From: Saxidomus purpurata
Taxonomy: Eukaryota > Mollusca > Bivalvia > Venerida > Veneridae
DNA: 64,000 nt
Direction: 5' to 3'
Assembly: GCA_022818135.1 (NCBI GenBank)
Contig: JAFMSR010000015.1
Coordinates: 31,805,117 to 31,869,116 of the forward strand
Positions 49,301 to 55,479 of this stretch are shown piece after piece. The notes under the pieces are model-generated. The model was given only the letters and a program-made list of their open reading frames with translations. It was not told the origin of the DNA and did not search any database. The first letter of the stretch is position 1; each line of letters begins with the position of its first letter. The position numbers and the translations under genes were made by a program.

Positions 49301-50966
49301 ACTTGAACTAGACTCCTTTTCTCCTTAAGAAACTGACTAGTTACTCACATGAAGAGCCTGGTTGGTAGCAGTGCTCCAACCATTGACCCTTAATCTATGA
49401 GAGGTTACATGGTGATTTCGAGTCAATGCCACTTTAAAGCCTCGACCACAGAGGCAGGTGACTAAATAGTCTTGATTGCAGATCATGATCAGACCGCACA
49501 GGTATTAAGGCAAATAACAATCTACATTAATTTTTGTCTGTAAGGTAGAAACTGTTGATGTAAACAGAGTTATGGGATACCGGCTTGTGGCAAGTTTTTC
49601 TGCCATAGAGCATGAATAAATTTGAATGTTGAAAGTATAAATGCTTGACAGTATCATTTTCAAGACATTACATTATCTTTTTCATTTTGTTCACAGATTC
49701 CCAGTATAACGTGAATGTAAAGTATGGGTGGAAATTCCACGAGACGCACAAAGATAAATCTTACCTTGTTTACGCAAAGTCTGAGGCTGTGAAACAGCAC
49801 TGGTTAAAGGCAATTAAAACTGAAAGACAGAGGGTGCTTGAGGACCAAGAAAATGGTAAGTACATATAATACTGTAACAGTAAGAAAAAATGCATCAAAG
49901 CATTAAGTGTTACCTCATTATGATAATTGGTTATTTTGTGACTCTTACAGTTGCCACTTTTCTCCTGATCATGGGTATAGATAGTCTTTTATCAGTTGAA
50001 AAGAGTTAGTGCGGATTACAAGCAAGCAGACTGAAAATATAGGCATACTGTTGAATATCAACTCATATGTTAATGGATTTTTAAGTTGCAGAAGTTTCAC
50101 CCTCACATACATGTTTTCAGCAAGTTATAGTGGAAAAAAATCATGGAAATTATCTTTGATACACAAATTGAATACTTCAGTTCCAAAATTAACAAAACAC
50201 AGAGTTGTCTACCATGTTATTTCTGTAATCAGAACCAAGTAACCATATTCATATTTTTCGCTAAAACAAGATTGTAAATTTACCTTGTTATATTTCAGAT
50301 TTTTGTGTACCGGACCACTGGAAACAGACAGTATTGAGCAAAGTCCGGTCTCAGTCACATATGAAAGGTAACTACTGTCAATCACTTTGCTAACATATAT
50401 AACTGAAAGAATGCTCTGTCAGTCTGACTAGTTTAGGGTAAAGATAGATAATTGATAGTTTAACAAATTCATACCTACGTGCCTTATGATAGATAGATTT
50501 TATTCAGATAATGAAAGCGAAGATACAGACAACACAAACATACAAATTTCAATGTTGTTCATATTGACTCATATGCTAAGGGAGGTAACACACATAAAGT
50601 TGATTCTTGCATTCTGACTGTTAACTTTTCATTTACATAGTATATAGTCAAATGCAAAACAAAATGCAACTTTGTTCATAAAAGATTGACTGCTGTTTTG
50701 CACTGCATGTAATAAATCTTAGTACAGTGATAAAGTGGCGTTTCTTTTGCCTGTCAATACATTTATTTCAAAAGTATATTCTTATATTTTTTAATGTTTT
50801 TTCAGACAAACATTTGGGAGGCCGTACATCACATGGACAGCTCATGTTACAAAAAGACTTGAAAGACTTTACATATTCCACTCTACCTCGTCACAGAAGC
50901 TCACAGAAACACGATAAAAAGAAAGGATGGTTTAAATTTGGAGGTGGAAAAAAATCAAAAAGATGA
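4347..50966 (+). CDS. SPATA13/ARHGEF4-like: Asef/collybistin-type Rho guanine-nucleotide exchange factor (SH3-DH-PH), whole gene
   Basis: Spliced gene. Route A joins about 4347-4385, 19537-19696 and 23567-25326; route B starts at 28513-30171. Both continue 30917-31103, 32867-32926, 38250-38377, 39766-39907, 41811-41953, 44536-44709, 45894-46082, 46326-46502, 46977-47081, 47809-48066, 48348-48476, 48992-49076, 49697-49855, 50299-50367, 50806-50966. All junctions are GT/AG and phases agree throughout; the shared part is 721 codons. Order: long disordered Ser/Thr-rich N-terminus, SH3, Dbl-homology (DH) domain, PH domain, basic tail. In this family the DH-PH pair loads GTP on Rac/Cdc42-class GTPases and SH3/N-terminal contacts hold it inactive; vertebrate Asef proteins are released by binding APC. 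SH3, DH and PH resemble human collybistin/Asef closely; the long N-terminus favours the Asef/SPATA13 side over ARHGEF9. Family assignment is secure; the exact orthologue name is inference. Confidence 0.95.
8539..9857. mobile_element. 1.3-kb TTCATGA-rich element with short inverted ends
   Basis: The segment starts CCCCTGCGAAATG and ends CATTTCACAGGGG, inverted repeats differing by one base. Between them the word TTCATGA occurs about 19 times by eye, often as GTTCATGAAC-like palindromes or their variants, spread irregularly rather than as a clean tandem array. No ORF of note is present and I see no clear target-site duplication. It looks like a non-autonomous transposon whose body grew by amplification of a small palindrome. 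Family unknown. Confidence 0.6.
10560..10752 (+). repeat. Retroposon-like fragment ending in (ATT)n
   Basis: The sequence ends with GGAAATAAAGATTTT followed by about eight ATT units (to 10752). An AATAAA-like signal followed by a short 3' microsatellite is typical of the 3' end of LINEs and tRNA-derived SINEs. GGTCAAGGTCA-like words upstream are common in bivalve repeats. The 5' boundary is a guess. Confidence 0.4.
19537..19696 (+). CDS. SPATA13/ARHGEF4-like: Route A exon 2: basic, Gln/Arg-rich linker
   Basis: Acceptor TTATTTCAG|TTATTG and donor CTACAG|GTATAT bound a 160-nt exon, phase 0 in and phase 1 out. It encodes an acidic start ([15 protein letters not shown]), then a Gln/Arg-rich helix-like run, then [16 protein letters not shown] matches the mode-I 14-3-3 consensus RSxpSxP. 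The phase-1 end joins the first two bases of the exon at 23567 to make Gly. Composition and splice sites contrast sharply with the flanking AT-rich intron. No catalytic role is expected; it is part of the disordered N-terminus. Confidence 0.85.
19697..23566 (+). other. Intron with minisatellite
   Basis: 3.9-kb intron. It holds the nine-copy 48-bp minisatellite (21850-22286) and a short tandem duplication (20043-20082, 19-20 bp unit). No exon-like block was seen. Confidence 0.5.
21850..22286. repeat. 48-bp minisatellite, nine copies
   Basis: Copies begin at 21850, 21898, 21946, 21994, 22042, 22095, 22143, 22194 and 22242. The unit starts TCAGTTGATACACAGG and includes AATAAGGTCACG. Spacing is 48 bp except for small insertions after copies 5 and 7. 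Copies 4-5 and 6-7 share the same variants (ATGAAA; ACAAAGG), so a dimer was duplicated. Because 48 is divisible by 3, the array stays open in one frame, which explains the ORFs across it; there is no sign that they are translated. Confidence 0.95.
23567..25326 (+). CDS. SPATA13/ARHGEF4-like: Route A exon 3: large Ser-rich disordered N-terminal exon
   Basis: Acceptor TTTTTCAG|GGACAT, donor ATTAAG|GTGAGA; 1760 nt, phase 1 in and phase 0 out, about 586 residues. Translation is rich in Ser, Thr, Asp and Lys with many basic-Ser sites ([24 protein letters not shown]), so it is probably disordered and phosphorylated. Near the middle, [15 protein letters not shown] resembles a basic amphipathic patch. 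Toward the end there is a Cys cluster CEC...CQFC (CxC-x25-CxxC), possibly metal-binding. It closes with [18 protein letters not shown]. Family members carry a long N-terminus that includes the APC-binding region; I do not see a clear AGEALYE-type APC peptide. The open frame starts upstream of the first internal ATG, as expected for an internal exon. Confidence 0.9.
25327..28512 (+). other. Intron of route A / upstream region of route B
   Basis: No coding block was seen. For route B this stretch must contain the promoter and 5' UTR just before 28513. An AG at about 28476 could be an acceptor for a 5' UTR exon. No TATA-type or other core element stands out. Confidence 0.4.
28513..30171 (+). CDS. 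SPATA13/ARHGEF4-like: Route B: alternative first coding exon
   Basis: ATG at 28513 with an in-frame TGA at 28507-28509, so translation must start inside this exon. It ends ATTTCACAG|GTACTT at 30171, phase 0, 553 codons, and joins the acceptor at 30917. The open frame runs 30 codons past the donor into the intron. The protein starts [11 protein letters not shown] (a Cys pair and basic residues near the N-terminus, possibly lipid-modified), then is Ser/Asp/Lys-rich: [45 protein letters not shown], and an acidic Phe-rich end ([17 protein letters not shown]). It looks disordered. It parallels the route A exon in having KKxxLKxLFR and NDSGI. The alternative is that it is an internal exon entered from an AG within it, but no good acceptor in the needed frame was seen. 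Confidence 0.85.
30172..30916 (+). other. Intron
   Basis: 745 bp, AT-rich, ending in an (AT)n run before the acceptor ATATCTAG, which has a weak pyrimidine tract. No other feature was seen. Confidence 0.5.
30917..31103 (+). CDS. SPATA13/ARHGEF4-like: First exon shared by both isoforms
   Basis: Acceptor ATCTAG|GGTACA, donor GACTTGG|GTAGGT; 187 nt, phase 0 in and phase 1 out. It encodes [17 protein letters not shown], then an Arg/Pro/Asp-rich linker ([34 protein letters not shown]). Both long N-terminal exons end in phase 0 and can join here, making this the convergence point of routes A and B. No known domain is visible. Confidence 0.88.
31104..32866 (+). other. Intron
   Basis: 1.8 kb of AT-rich intron; nothing recognisable was seen. 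Confidence 0.5.
32867..32926 (+). CDS. SPATA13/ARHGEF4-like: 60-nt acidic microexon (possible cassette)
   Basis: Acceptor TGATTTTCAG|AAGACA, donor GAAACAG|GTACCT. Phase 1 in and phase 1 out, 20 codons. It encodes an acidic, hydrophobic-patterned peptide, [19 protein letters not shown], likely an amphipathic helix. Because it is symmetric, skipping it would keep the frame, so it may be alternatively spliced. Its position before the SH3 domain is where short regulatory helices act in this family, but that role is inference. Confidence 0.75.
33348..34400 (+). mobile_element. Pearl-like element: TGCCCCCGAAG ends, CCGTCCGTC tract, five ~170-bp units
   Basis: The left end reads TTTATGCCCCCGAAGGGTGG and the right end CTCTTTCGGGGGCATTCG, an inverted pair. 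Just inside the left end lies a CCGTCTGTCCGTCCGTC tract (about 33380-33440). The core is tandem: units start TGTCCGGACTGTAACTTTGT at 33461, 33630, 33801, 33975 and 34139 (spacing 164-174 bp), each with AGCGACGTGTCGCGTGCAAG-like and TCAAAGGTCAAGGTCA words. No coding capacity. The plan recalls the pearl elements described from bivalves (from memory). Confidence 0.85.
36233..36765. repeat. 16-bp minisatellite with higher-order structure
   Basis: The unit CTGATCTGAACACTGA or CTGATCTGAACACAGT repeats for about 530 bp. A longer variant containing AACTCAATCAGACAGACCAC punctuates it at about 36249, 36410, 36551, 36663 and 36723, giving a higher-order repeat. Minus-strand ORFs across it ([16 protein letters not shown]) arise because three 16-bp units equal 16 codons. 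No evidence of translation. Confidence 0.93.
38250..38377 (+). CDS. SPATA13/ARHGEF4-like: Linker exon
   Basis: Acceptor CTATTTTTAG|ATGGCA, donor AGAAGG|GTAGGT; 128 nt, phase 1 in and phase 0 out. It encodes [18 protein letters not shown], then [17 protein letters not shown] and a basic DRQKNRR end. GC content rises sharply relative to the flanking intron. No named domain; SLYEMKRH is predicted helical. It lies in the regulatory linker ahead of the SH3 domain. Confidence 0.88.
38378..39765 (+). other. Intron with foldback element
   Basis: 1.4-kb intron containing the foldback MITE at 38654-38933. The remainder is plain AT-rich sequence. Confidence 0.5.
38654..38933. mobile_element. Foldback MITE of about 280 bp
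   Basis: The two halves are imperfect reverse complements over most of their length. GTAGCATATTACTGCCACA (38654) pairs with TGTGGCATGAATATGCCAC at the right end. TCGTGTTAATTAAGTGG pairs with CCACTTTATTAACACGA. Positions 38723-38744 pair with 38833-38854 at 21 of 22 bases. The centre (38754-38790) is a further 37-bp near-palindrome. No ORF. It would form a long hairpin in RNA. Target duplication not identified. Confidence 0.85.
39766..39907 (+). CDS. SPATA13/ARHGEF4-like: Linker exon with RSSSMP motif
   Basis: Acceptor TGTTTCCAG|ATGTCG, donor CTTCTAG|GTAAAG; 142 nt, phase 0 in and phase 1 out. It encodes a basic stretch ([20 protein letters not shown]), then [19 protein letters not shown] and KMHHLL. 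RSSSMP (39841-39858) is a perfect mode-I 14-3-3 consensus; PPLVR could be a weak SH3 ligand. It starts with ATG by chance at the splice junction and could in principle start a short isoform, but the acceptor is strong. Confidence 0.88.
39908..41810 (+). other. Intron with microsatellite
   Basis: 1.9 kb. A compound (TGC)n/(ATG)n microsatellite sits at about 39989-40018. No other feature was seen. Confidence 0.5.
39989..40018. repeat. Compound trinucleotide microsatellite
   Basis: About five CTG units followed directly by about five ATG units, intronic, just after the exon ending at 39907. Confidence 0.85.
41811..41953 (+). CDS. SPATA13/ARHGEF4-like: Acidic linker exon before SH3
   Basis: Acceptor TTTTTTTACAG|ATTTCC, donor GATGAG|GTATAG; 143 nt, phase 1 in and phase 0 out. 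It encodes [21 protein letters not shown], then [27 protein letters not shown]. Asp/Ser-rich and probably disordered or short-helical. It leads directly into the SH3 exon, where related GEFs have autoinhibitory linker contacts. Confidence 0.9.
41954..44535 (+). other. Intron with SINE
   Basis: 2.6 kb. Holds the tRNA-derived SINE at about 42226-42352; otherwise AT-rich with no exon-like block. Confidence 0.5.
42226..42352 (+). mobile_element. tRNA-derived SINE (copy 1)
   Basis: Reads AGCAGTGGTTTAGAGGTTAAGGTG (A-box-like), then CTCGGAGGTTGCGGATGAGCCCC (B-box-like), then a body with ACTGGTTTCCAGGGGCTAAG and AGTGACTC. The same order is present as the reverse complement at about 61463-61608, including TTTAGAGGTTAAGGTG-like and GAGTGACTC parts. 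The RNA polymerase III boxes point to a tRNA-derived retroposon. Confidence 0.75.
44536..44709 (+). CDS. SPATA13/ARHGEF4-like: SH3 domain exon
   Basis: Acceptor TGTATTTCAG|GATGAA, donor GTCAGG|GTGAGT; 174 nt, phase 0/0, 58 codons that are almost exactly one SH3 domain. The ALYDY-type motif is [10 protein letters not shown], the RT-loop acidic ELGF follows, the Trp pair is DWWFG, and the end is [12 protein letters not shown], where the usual final Tyr is Phe as in Asef/collybistin. In this family the SH3 folds back on the DH/PH region or the N-terminus to hold the GEF inactive. Highest similarity is to ARHGEF4, ARHGEF9 and SPATA13. Confidence 0.97.
44710..45893 (+). other. Intron
   Basis: 1.2 kb, AT-rich; nothing recognisable was seen. 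Confidence 0.5.
45894..46082 (+). CDS. SPATA13/ARHGEF4-like: SH3-DH linker and DH conserved region 1
   Basis: Acceptor CCTGTTACAG|ATCCGG, donor GTGGAG|GTAAGC; 189 nt, phase 0/0. It completes the SH3 edge (IRVNQDQ), gives an acidic linker ([13 protein letters not shown]), then [19 protein letters not shown], and opens the DH domain with [19 protein letters not shown]. The Glu of the E-x-x-Y/F-type helix (conserved region 1) contacts the GTPase switch in DH domains and is present. Confidence 0.96.
46326..46502 (+). CDS. SPATA13/ARHGEF4-like: DH domain exon, conserved region 2
   Basis: Acceptor TTAATTGCAG|GGCTAT, donor GATAGC|GTAAGT; 177 nt, phase 0/0. Encodes [20 protein letters not shown], then [21 protein letters not shown] and [23 protein letters not shown] is the typical DH core helix. 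Confidence 0.96.
46977..47081 (+). CDS. SPATA13/ARHGEF4-like: DH domain exon
   Basis: Acceptor GTATTTTCAG|GAGAGA, donor TTTGAG|GTAAGA; 105 nt, phase 0/0. Encodes [20 protein letters not shown] and [15 protein letters not shown], matching the YSxYCNNHP helix of Asef/collybistin DH domains. Confidence 0.96.
47082..47808 (+). other. Intron
   Basis: 727 bp, AT-rich. The open frame runs some 38 codons past the upstream donor, but a good donor and the next phase-matched exon show it is intronic. Confidence 0.5.
47809..48066 (+). CDS. SPATA13/ARHGEF4-like: DH domain exon, conserved region 3
   Basis: Acceptor ACATTTCAG|GCTTGT, donor TGGGAG|GTAAGA; 258 nt, phase 0/0, 86 codons. It contains the most conserved DH stretch, [20 protein letters not shown], then [12 protein letters not shown], and the DH-PH linker helix [20 protein letters not shown] with [18 protein letters not shown] is the classical PxQRxxxYPL element, with Lys-Ile in place of Arg. 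Confidence 0.97.
48348..48476 (+). CDS. SPATA13/ARHGEF4-like: PH domain exon (strands 1-3)
   Basis: Acceptor AACATTCAG|GGTCCA, donor AAAAAG|GTGAGT; 129 nt, phase 0/0. Encodes [20 protein letters not shown], then [20 protein letters not shown]. SGELxK and [15 protein letters not shown] are PH-domain signatures shared with collybistin. Confidence 0.97.
48477..48991 (+). other. Intron
   Basis: 515 bp, AT-rich; nothing recognisable was seen. Confidence 0.5.
48992..49076 (+). CDS. SPATA13/ARHGEF4-like: PH domain exon (middle)
   Basis: Acceptor TTCTTTACAG|GAGTTG, donor GGAAAAG|GTGAGT; 85 nt, phase 0 in and phase 1 out. Encodes [20 protein letters not shown] and [15 protein letters not shown] matches the PH strand pattern of the family. 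Confidence 0.96.
49077..49696 (+). other. Intron with degraded SINE
   Basis: 620 bp; most of its middle is the SINE-like sequence at about 49205-49465. Confidence 0.5.
49205..49465 (-). mobile_element. Degraded tRNA-derived SINE (reverse orientation)
   Basis: The + strand reads TTGTTGTTGAATGAGTTTAACATC, then a body with GGTCATTTTAACAGTCGGGCAGTTAACC and TTACTCACATGAAGAG, and ends in a tRNA-like reverse head (ACTTTAAAGCCTCGACCAC). This order resembles a SINE common in bivalves, inserted in reverse. Ends and target duplication were not resolved. Confidence 0.4.
49697..49855 (+). CDS. SPATA13/ARHGEF4-like: PH domain exon (end, C-terminal helix)
   Basis: Acceptor TGTTCACAG|ATTCCC, donor GAAAATG|GTAAGT; 159 nt, phase 1 in and phase 1 out. 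Encodes [20 protein letters not shown], then [20 protein letters not shown] and [13 protein letters not shown]. The invariant PH Trp is in the C-terminal helix (KQHWLKAI). Confidence 0.97.
50299..50367 (+). CDS. SPATA13/ARHGEF4-like: C-terminal tail exon
   Basis: Acceptor TATATTTCAG|ATTTTT, donor ATGAAAG|GTAACT; 69 nt, phase 1 in and phase 1 out. Encodes [20 protein letters not shown] and MK. It is symmetric and could be skipped in frame. It follows the PH helix directly and corresponds to the variable C-terminal extension of the family. Confidence 0.9.
50368..50805 (+). other. Last intron
   Basis: 438 bp, AT-rich; nothing recognisable was seen. Confidence 0.5.
50806..50966 (+). CDS. SPATA13/ARHGEF4-like: Last coding exon with polybasic C-terminus
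   Basis: Acceptor TGTTTTTTCAG|ACAAAC, phase 1 in; TGA stop at 50964-50966. Encodes [20 protein letters not shown], then [20 protein letters not shown] and [13 protein letters not shown]. The last 20 residues carry many Lys/Arg with Trp and Phe, a pattern that often binds acidic membrane lipids or acts as a nuclear signal. TYSTLP could be a phosphotyrosine site. Confidence 0.95.
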
Positions 50967-51649
50967 AATTAAAATGAAATATATTCTAAATAAACAGATA
51001 CTGGATCGACTGGAGATATGGGGAGGTGTAAGCCAGGGATATTCATGTGTCTTTCAATGTAGAATTACTGTTGATTCAGCTACACAGAAGTCTTTGAACA
51101 GGAAGTTGTGTTCATATCATAAAGTGTGTGCTATTCTCTTATTTGGGAACATGTTTATATAACGAATACAGTTGTACCATCTCTTCACCATGTATAAAAC
51201 GACCAAACTATCTGTCAACACAAGGGAAGCAATACATATGTATGTATGTACATGTATGTACATGCGTAACAAAGAACAATGTGATGTTTGAGACTGAAAG
51301 AATCATCAGAAAACAAGAAACAGAAAGTGCAATTCACACAACCAAGAATTTCTTTCTAGAGCTGTTTTGCATTTTGTGAATGACAGTATCTTTAAATTGG
51401 AAATTTATCAGGATTTTAAAGTAATTTAAAGTTTATCAAGTCAGGTTTTACTTAAAACCAGCAAACACTGTGCATCGATTACAAGATCCCTATGCTCTTA
51501 GAAACTCAATTTCAAGGTTGTCAAATGAAACGTGCACCGAGTTTGTCTTGGAAGATAGTTCTAGTCATGTCTAAAAATGACTTGATGAGATATTTACTAA
51601 TTACATCGGATGAGACATTTAATTTTTAGTAAAAGCTATTCTTAATAAG

Positions 51650-52085
51650 ACATTCAATGTATATATCTGATCAGATAGTCACCCTATAGGTTATATATAT
51701 GACATTTGCTGATATCTGATCAGACATTGACTTGATATATTGGATAAGACATTCACTGGTTATGTCAGATAAGACATTGACTTGATATGTTGGATAAGAT
51801 ATTCACCGACTTTGTTAGATAAGATTTGCTTGAATAGTGGATGAATTCCTGACTATGTCGAAAGACTTGCTTGATATGTTGGATAGACATTCACTGACTA
51901 TGTCAGATAGGACATTAACTCGATATATTGGATAAGATACCGGTATTCACCGACTATGTCAGATAAGACATTGACTCGATATATCGGATAAGATATTCAC
52001 TGGCTATGTCAGATAAGACATTGACCTGATATAATGGATAAGACATTCACTGACTATGTCAGATAGGACATTCATTGGATATGTG
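51650..52085. repeat. 50-bp tandem repeat inside the 3' UTR
   Basis: The unit is two related ~25-bp halves, GACATTGACTTGATATATTG-GATAA and GACATTCACTGGTTATGTCA-GATAA, repeated about seven times with indels. Diverged copies extend left to about 51570. If the 3' UTR call is right, the array is transcribed. Confidence 0.85.
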
Positions 52086-53454
52086 CAATATTGTGCTATG
52101 CATGTATATACGTGTTTAACATGAAAAACATGCATAGTAGAGATAATACATGCATAATTCATGCCTTAATTGTAGTTCCTATTTAAATTGTATATCTATG
52201 TTAGTCCTCATATTTTAAATATTTACAGTTGTATAGTGCAAGTGAAATGTCAGTGCTTTACTCTGTCCTGTGATCATGTATTGTGCGTTCAGAGTATATC
52301 ATGATATTAAATCTATCCATGTTAGTCTTAAAAGAGAGACTTGGGAAGTTATTTCGCAAGATTAAAATTTTTATTTATTTTTTATGACATTTTTTAAATA
52401 AAGTATTGACCTGGCCTAACTGCTGATGTGTAGAACTAGAATCTCTTTCCTGAAATCTGGTTATATTTTCATCAAGATCTGGTAACTTCCTTTTGCATTT
52501 CATTTACTGAATCACTGAAGCATTGAAACAATTAATGTTAGGTGTTACAATTTTCATTAAAAATGTGTGACAGTTTAGAAAAGGATTTAGTAAAAATAAA
52601 GGTTATATCTTGCCATTTTGCCTTTTGATATATTGATTTTAACAGCAGTCATATTGTAAAAGATAGATGCCATTCAAGAAAATGTGGTGTCAAATTGGTC
52701 GGAAATTTTAAAAAAAGTATTTTAGACCCTGACCTTGCTGAAGGTCAAAACTGGATGCATCCATCTTTTTAATTTGGACAGAAGTATTAATAGTGAAAAT
52801 TTAATGAATGGTGAACGGTATAGATCGTAATTAGACTACATGGATGTGCAGCCTGATCATGATCTACACTGGTCACAAAGGGGCAGAATCACTGCTTTTA
52901 GCAGAGTCAGAATTATGGTAATATGTTCACTGACATTGGTGAGGAATTTCTTCAGTATATTTATATACTTGTGCATAAATACTATCACTGCCAAATAATT
53001 TCATTTTCATAATTATTTTAAACATTGTCAACAAGAAATGAAATATTTTATTTGAATCTACTGCTGTGTTAAGTATGTAGTGTTCAGTGCTTCATACTTT
53101 TATATGGTGTGATAAAAACATTTATTGGGTCAATGTCGGTGATTTGATATTGACCTACTGACATTGACCTTTATATTGACCTTGTGTATTATAAACAGCT
53201 TTTTTCATGTTAATATGCAAAGCATATAAGGTGCTTATTTTTTTTCATTACGTTTATATTATCTTGCTGTATGTGAAATAATAGTGTGTACTTAATGTGA
53301 ACGCTTATTTATTTTGTTTACTTTGAATCAAAATTGTTTCATGCCATGAATTATGTTGCAAAACATGAATATTTTACTGTGGAATATTTGTATGAAGACA
53401 TGTAATTGATGCTGTTATGAGAGAAGATACTCTAAAAAGTCAAATCCAAACAAA

Positions 53455-53460
53455 AATAAA
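53455..53460 (+). promoter_or_regulatory. Probable distal poly(A) signal
   Basis: AATAAA in the last non-repetitive stretch before the intergenic repeats; a second overlapping AAATAT-rich context follows. The other AATAAA at 52397 is an alternative. Confidence 0.4.
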
Positions 53461-53699
53461 TATAAAAATACACAGGAATGGACTAGTTACAAGTTTTTCA
53501 TTTACCCAAAATCCACACTATGTTATCTTGATTACCAACTTTAGTTGAGAAGGTTTGGAGTTTCTAATGAATGATACGGATCTACAGTCTGCCCCACTCA
53601 ATCGGTAGACTTTGATTAAATTTCGAATAAGCAAGGATCATCAAAATGAAATACATCAGCATCAGTGGAAAATTAATAACTCAAAACACCTTTTCATTT

Positions 53700-54260
53700 T
53701 TAGCTCACCTGAGTACAAAGTGCTCAAAGTTGAGCTATTGTGATTGCCTGTTGCCGGTCGTCTGTCATCTGTCTGTCTGTCCACACTTTACCTTTTGCAT
53801 GCCATAGAGGCTGCATTTTTCACTGGATGTTCATAAAACTTAGTCAGTATGACTGCCTTGATGGAATCTAGGTTGAGTTCTAATATGGGTCATCTGGGGT
53901 CAAAAACTAGGTTATGGGGTCAAATCATAGATAAACCTTGTGTATGCAATAGAGGCTGCTTTTTTCATTGGAGTTTTTAAAAAATGTAGTCAGTATAATT
54001 GCCTTAATGAAATCTAGGTCGGTTCGAATACAGGTCATTTAGGGTCAAAAACTAGGTCACCCTGTCAAATCACAGAAAAACCTTGTGTATGCAATAGAGG
54101 TTGCATTTTTCATTCTTTCTTCATGAAATTTTGTCAGTATGCTTGTCTTAATGAAATTCAGGGTTAAGTATGAATATGGCTAACCTGAGGTCAAAAATTA
54201 GGTCACCTGGTTACAAACCTTGTGTATGCCATACAGGTTACATTTACAACCCCATCATCA
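53700..54260 (+). mobile_element. TIR-ended element with ~146-bp tandem core
   Basis: The left end TAGCTCACCTGAGTACAAAG runs into TGCTCAAAGTTGAGCTATTG and then a GTCTGTCTGTCC tract. The core repeats every ~135-146 bp: units with TATGCAATAGAGGCTGC-type words at 53789, 53935, 54081 and 54216. The reverse complement of the left end is found at 57078-57112 and 61778-61820, so this is a TIR family; the local right end is missing or too diverged to see. Confidence 0.75.
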
Positions 54261-55479
54261 TGTAAACTGGTCAAAAGTTTTGCCAAAAATCATCATCAAT
54301 TTTCATCAAATTAACATTTTATATTTTTAAAATAACTGTAAAATAACTCATGGGTTTGAATAAACAATGAAATATACATGGGTGAAATTTTTTTTATCGA
54401 TTTGCACATGCAACTTCAATCTTTCCCAAATCATAGTTGTCTGACTCCTCCCTCCCCGACCCCTTAGCCAATGCATACAAGTCGTGTAGATTTGTTCAAT
54501 CACTGCGGGAAACCAATTACAAAAGGGATACACATTATCCCTCTCTTCCCGACTTCACGCATCAAACTGAATTTAATTTTAATATTTAAGATACCACAAC
54601 TCAATGAGATTTTGTGCTCCTAAAACTGCTTTAGGGAATCGGGTGGGGAAGATGGGATATTAGCACTGGCCACCTGAAATTCAAAAAATAGCATTGGCTT
54701 ACAGTCTACTTTAGTATGTACTTTCATTCAATGCGGGGAGTTAGTGTAAGTTATGGGTATTTCAGATTTGCTATCTTTTGCTTAAATTTTTGTTTCCATT
54801 TCAATGTAAAAAAAGATTAATCAACACAAAATACACTCAAGCACAGCATCATGCATAGAAGAAGAAATATATCAGTCTCTATGCAGATGTGTCATATCTT
54901 TCCCATCCACCCTGATAGGGCAAGCGTTGCAGGATAGAGATTGGAAAGAATTCACCAACTTTCATATCCATGATAACAGAAATTTGAAACAGTCAGTTTT
55001 TTACTCGTCATTCAGAATGATAATTTCTGTCACAAATCATGTCAGTAAAATGGCCGAAACTGGGATTTTCATCGGGGAGGTCAAGTGATTAGTTTTGACT
55101 GGCAGAGTTACATAGGATAATCATTTCATCAAATTACGGGTCTTTTTTTTTGTGGTATGCTTTTGAAAGTGTTTCAATATCCCACGGTTGTTTACCCAGA
55201 GACCGCAGTGTACTGGGAATTAGAATTTAAATCATTCCACACATTTTTAATATTAAGAATCTCTCTTCTTGGAAAGAGTTAGTGATGCTTGTGAATGACT
55301 GGGAGTATGTGGACAAGCCAAAGGTCTAGTTATTCATTTTTTGAACGAGGAACATAAATTATTAATTAATTATTAATTAAGTTCAATTTTTTTTTTTCAT
55401 TTTGCAAGTCTTCAAAATTAATTTTCAGTTAGCATTTACAATTTGGAGACGTTCCCAAAGATTTAAGGAATAAGGACAC
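54261..55479. other. Intergenic stretch, nothing identified
   Basis: AT-rich sequence with an ATTAATTAATTATTAATTAA-like run near 55360. No coding or repeat structure with identifiable ends was seen. The 5' part of the LINE relic that follows could extend into it. Confidence 0.4.

Larger units (their letters stand above)
50967..53480 (+). other. 3' UTR (about 2.5 kb)
   Basis: No coding signal follows the stop. AATAAA-type signals occur at 50989, 52397, 52595 and 53455. The last is followed by a drop to repeat-rich intergenic sequence, so the longest transcript probably ends near 53480. The others would give shorter forms. It contains the 50-bp tandem repeat at 51650-52085. Confidence 0.6.
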
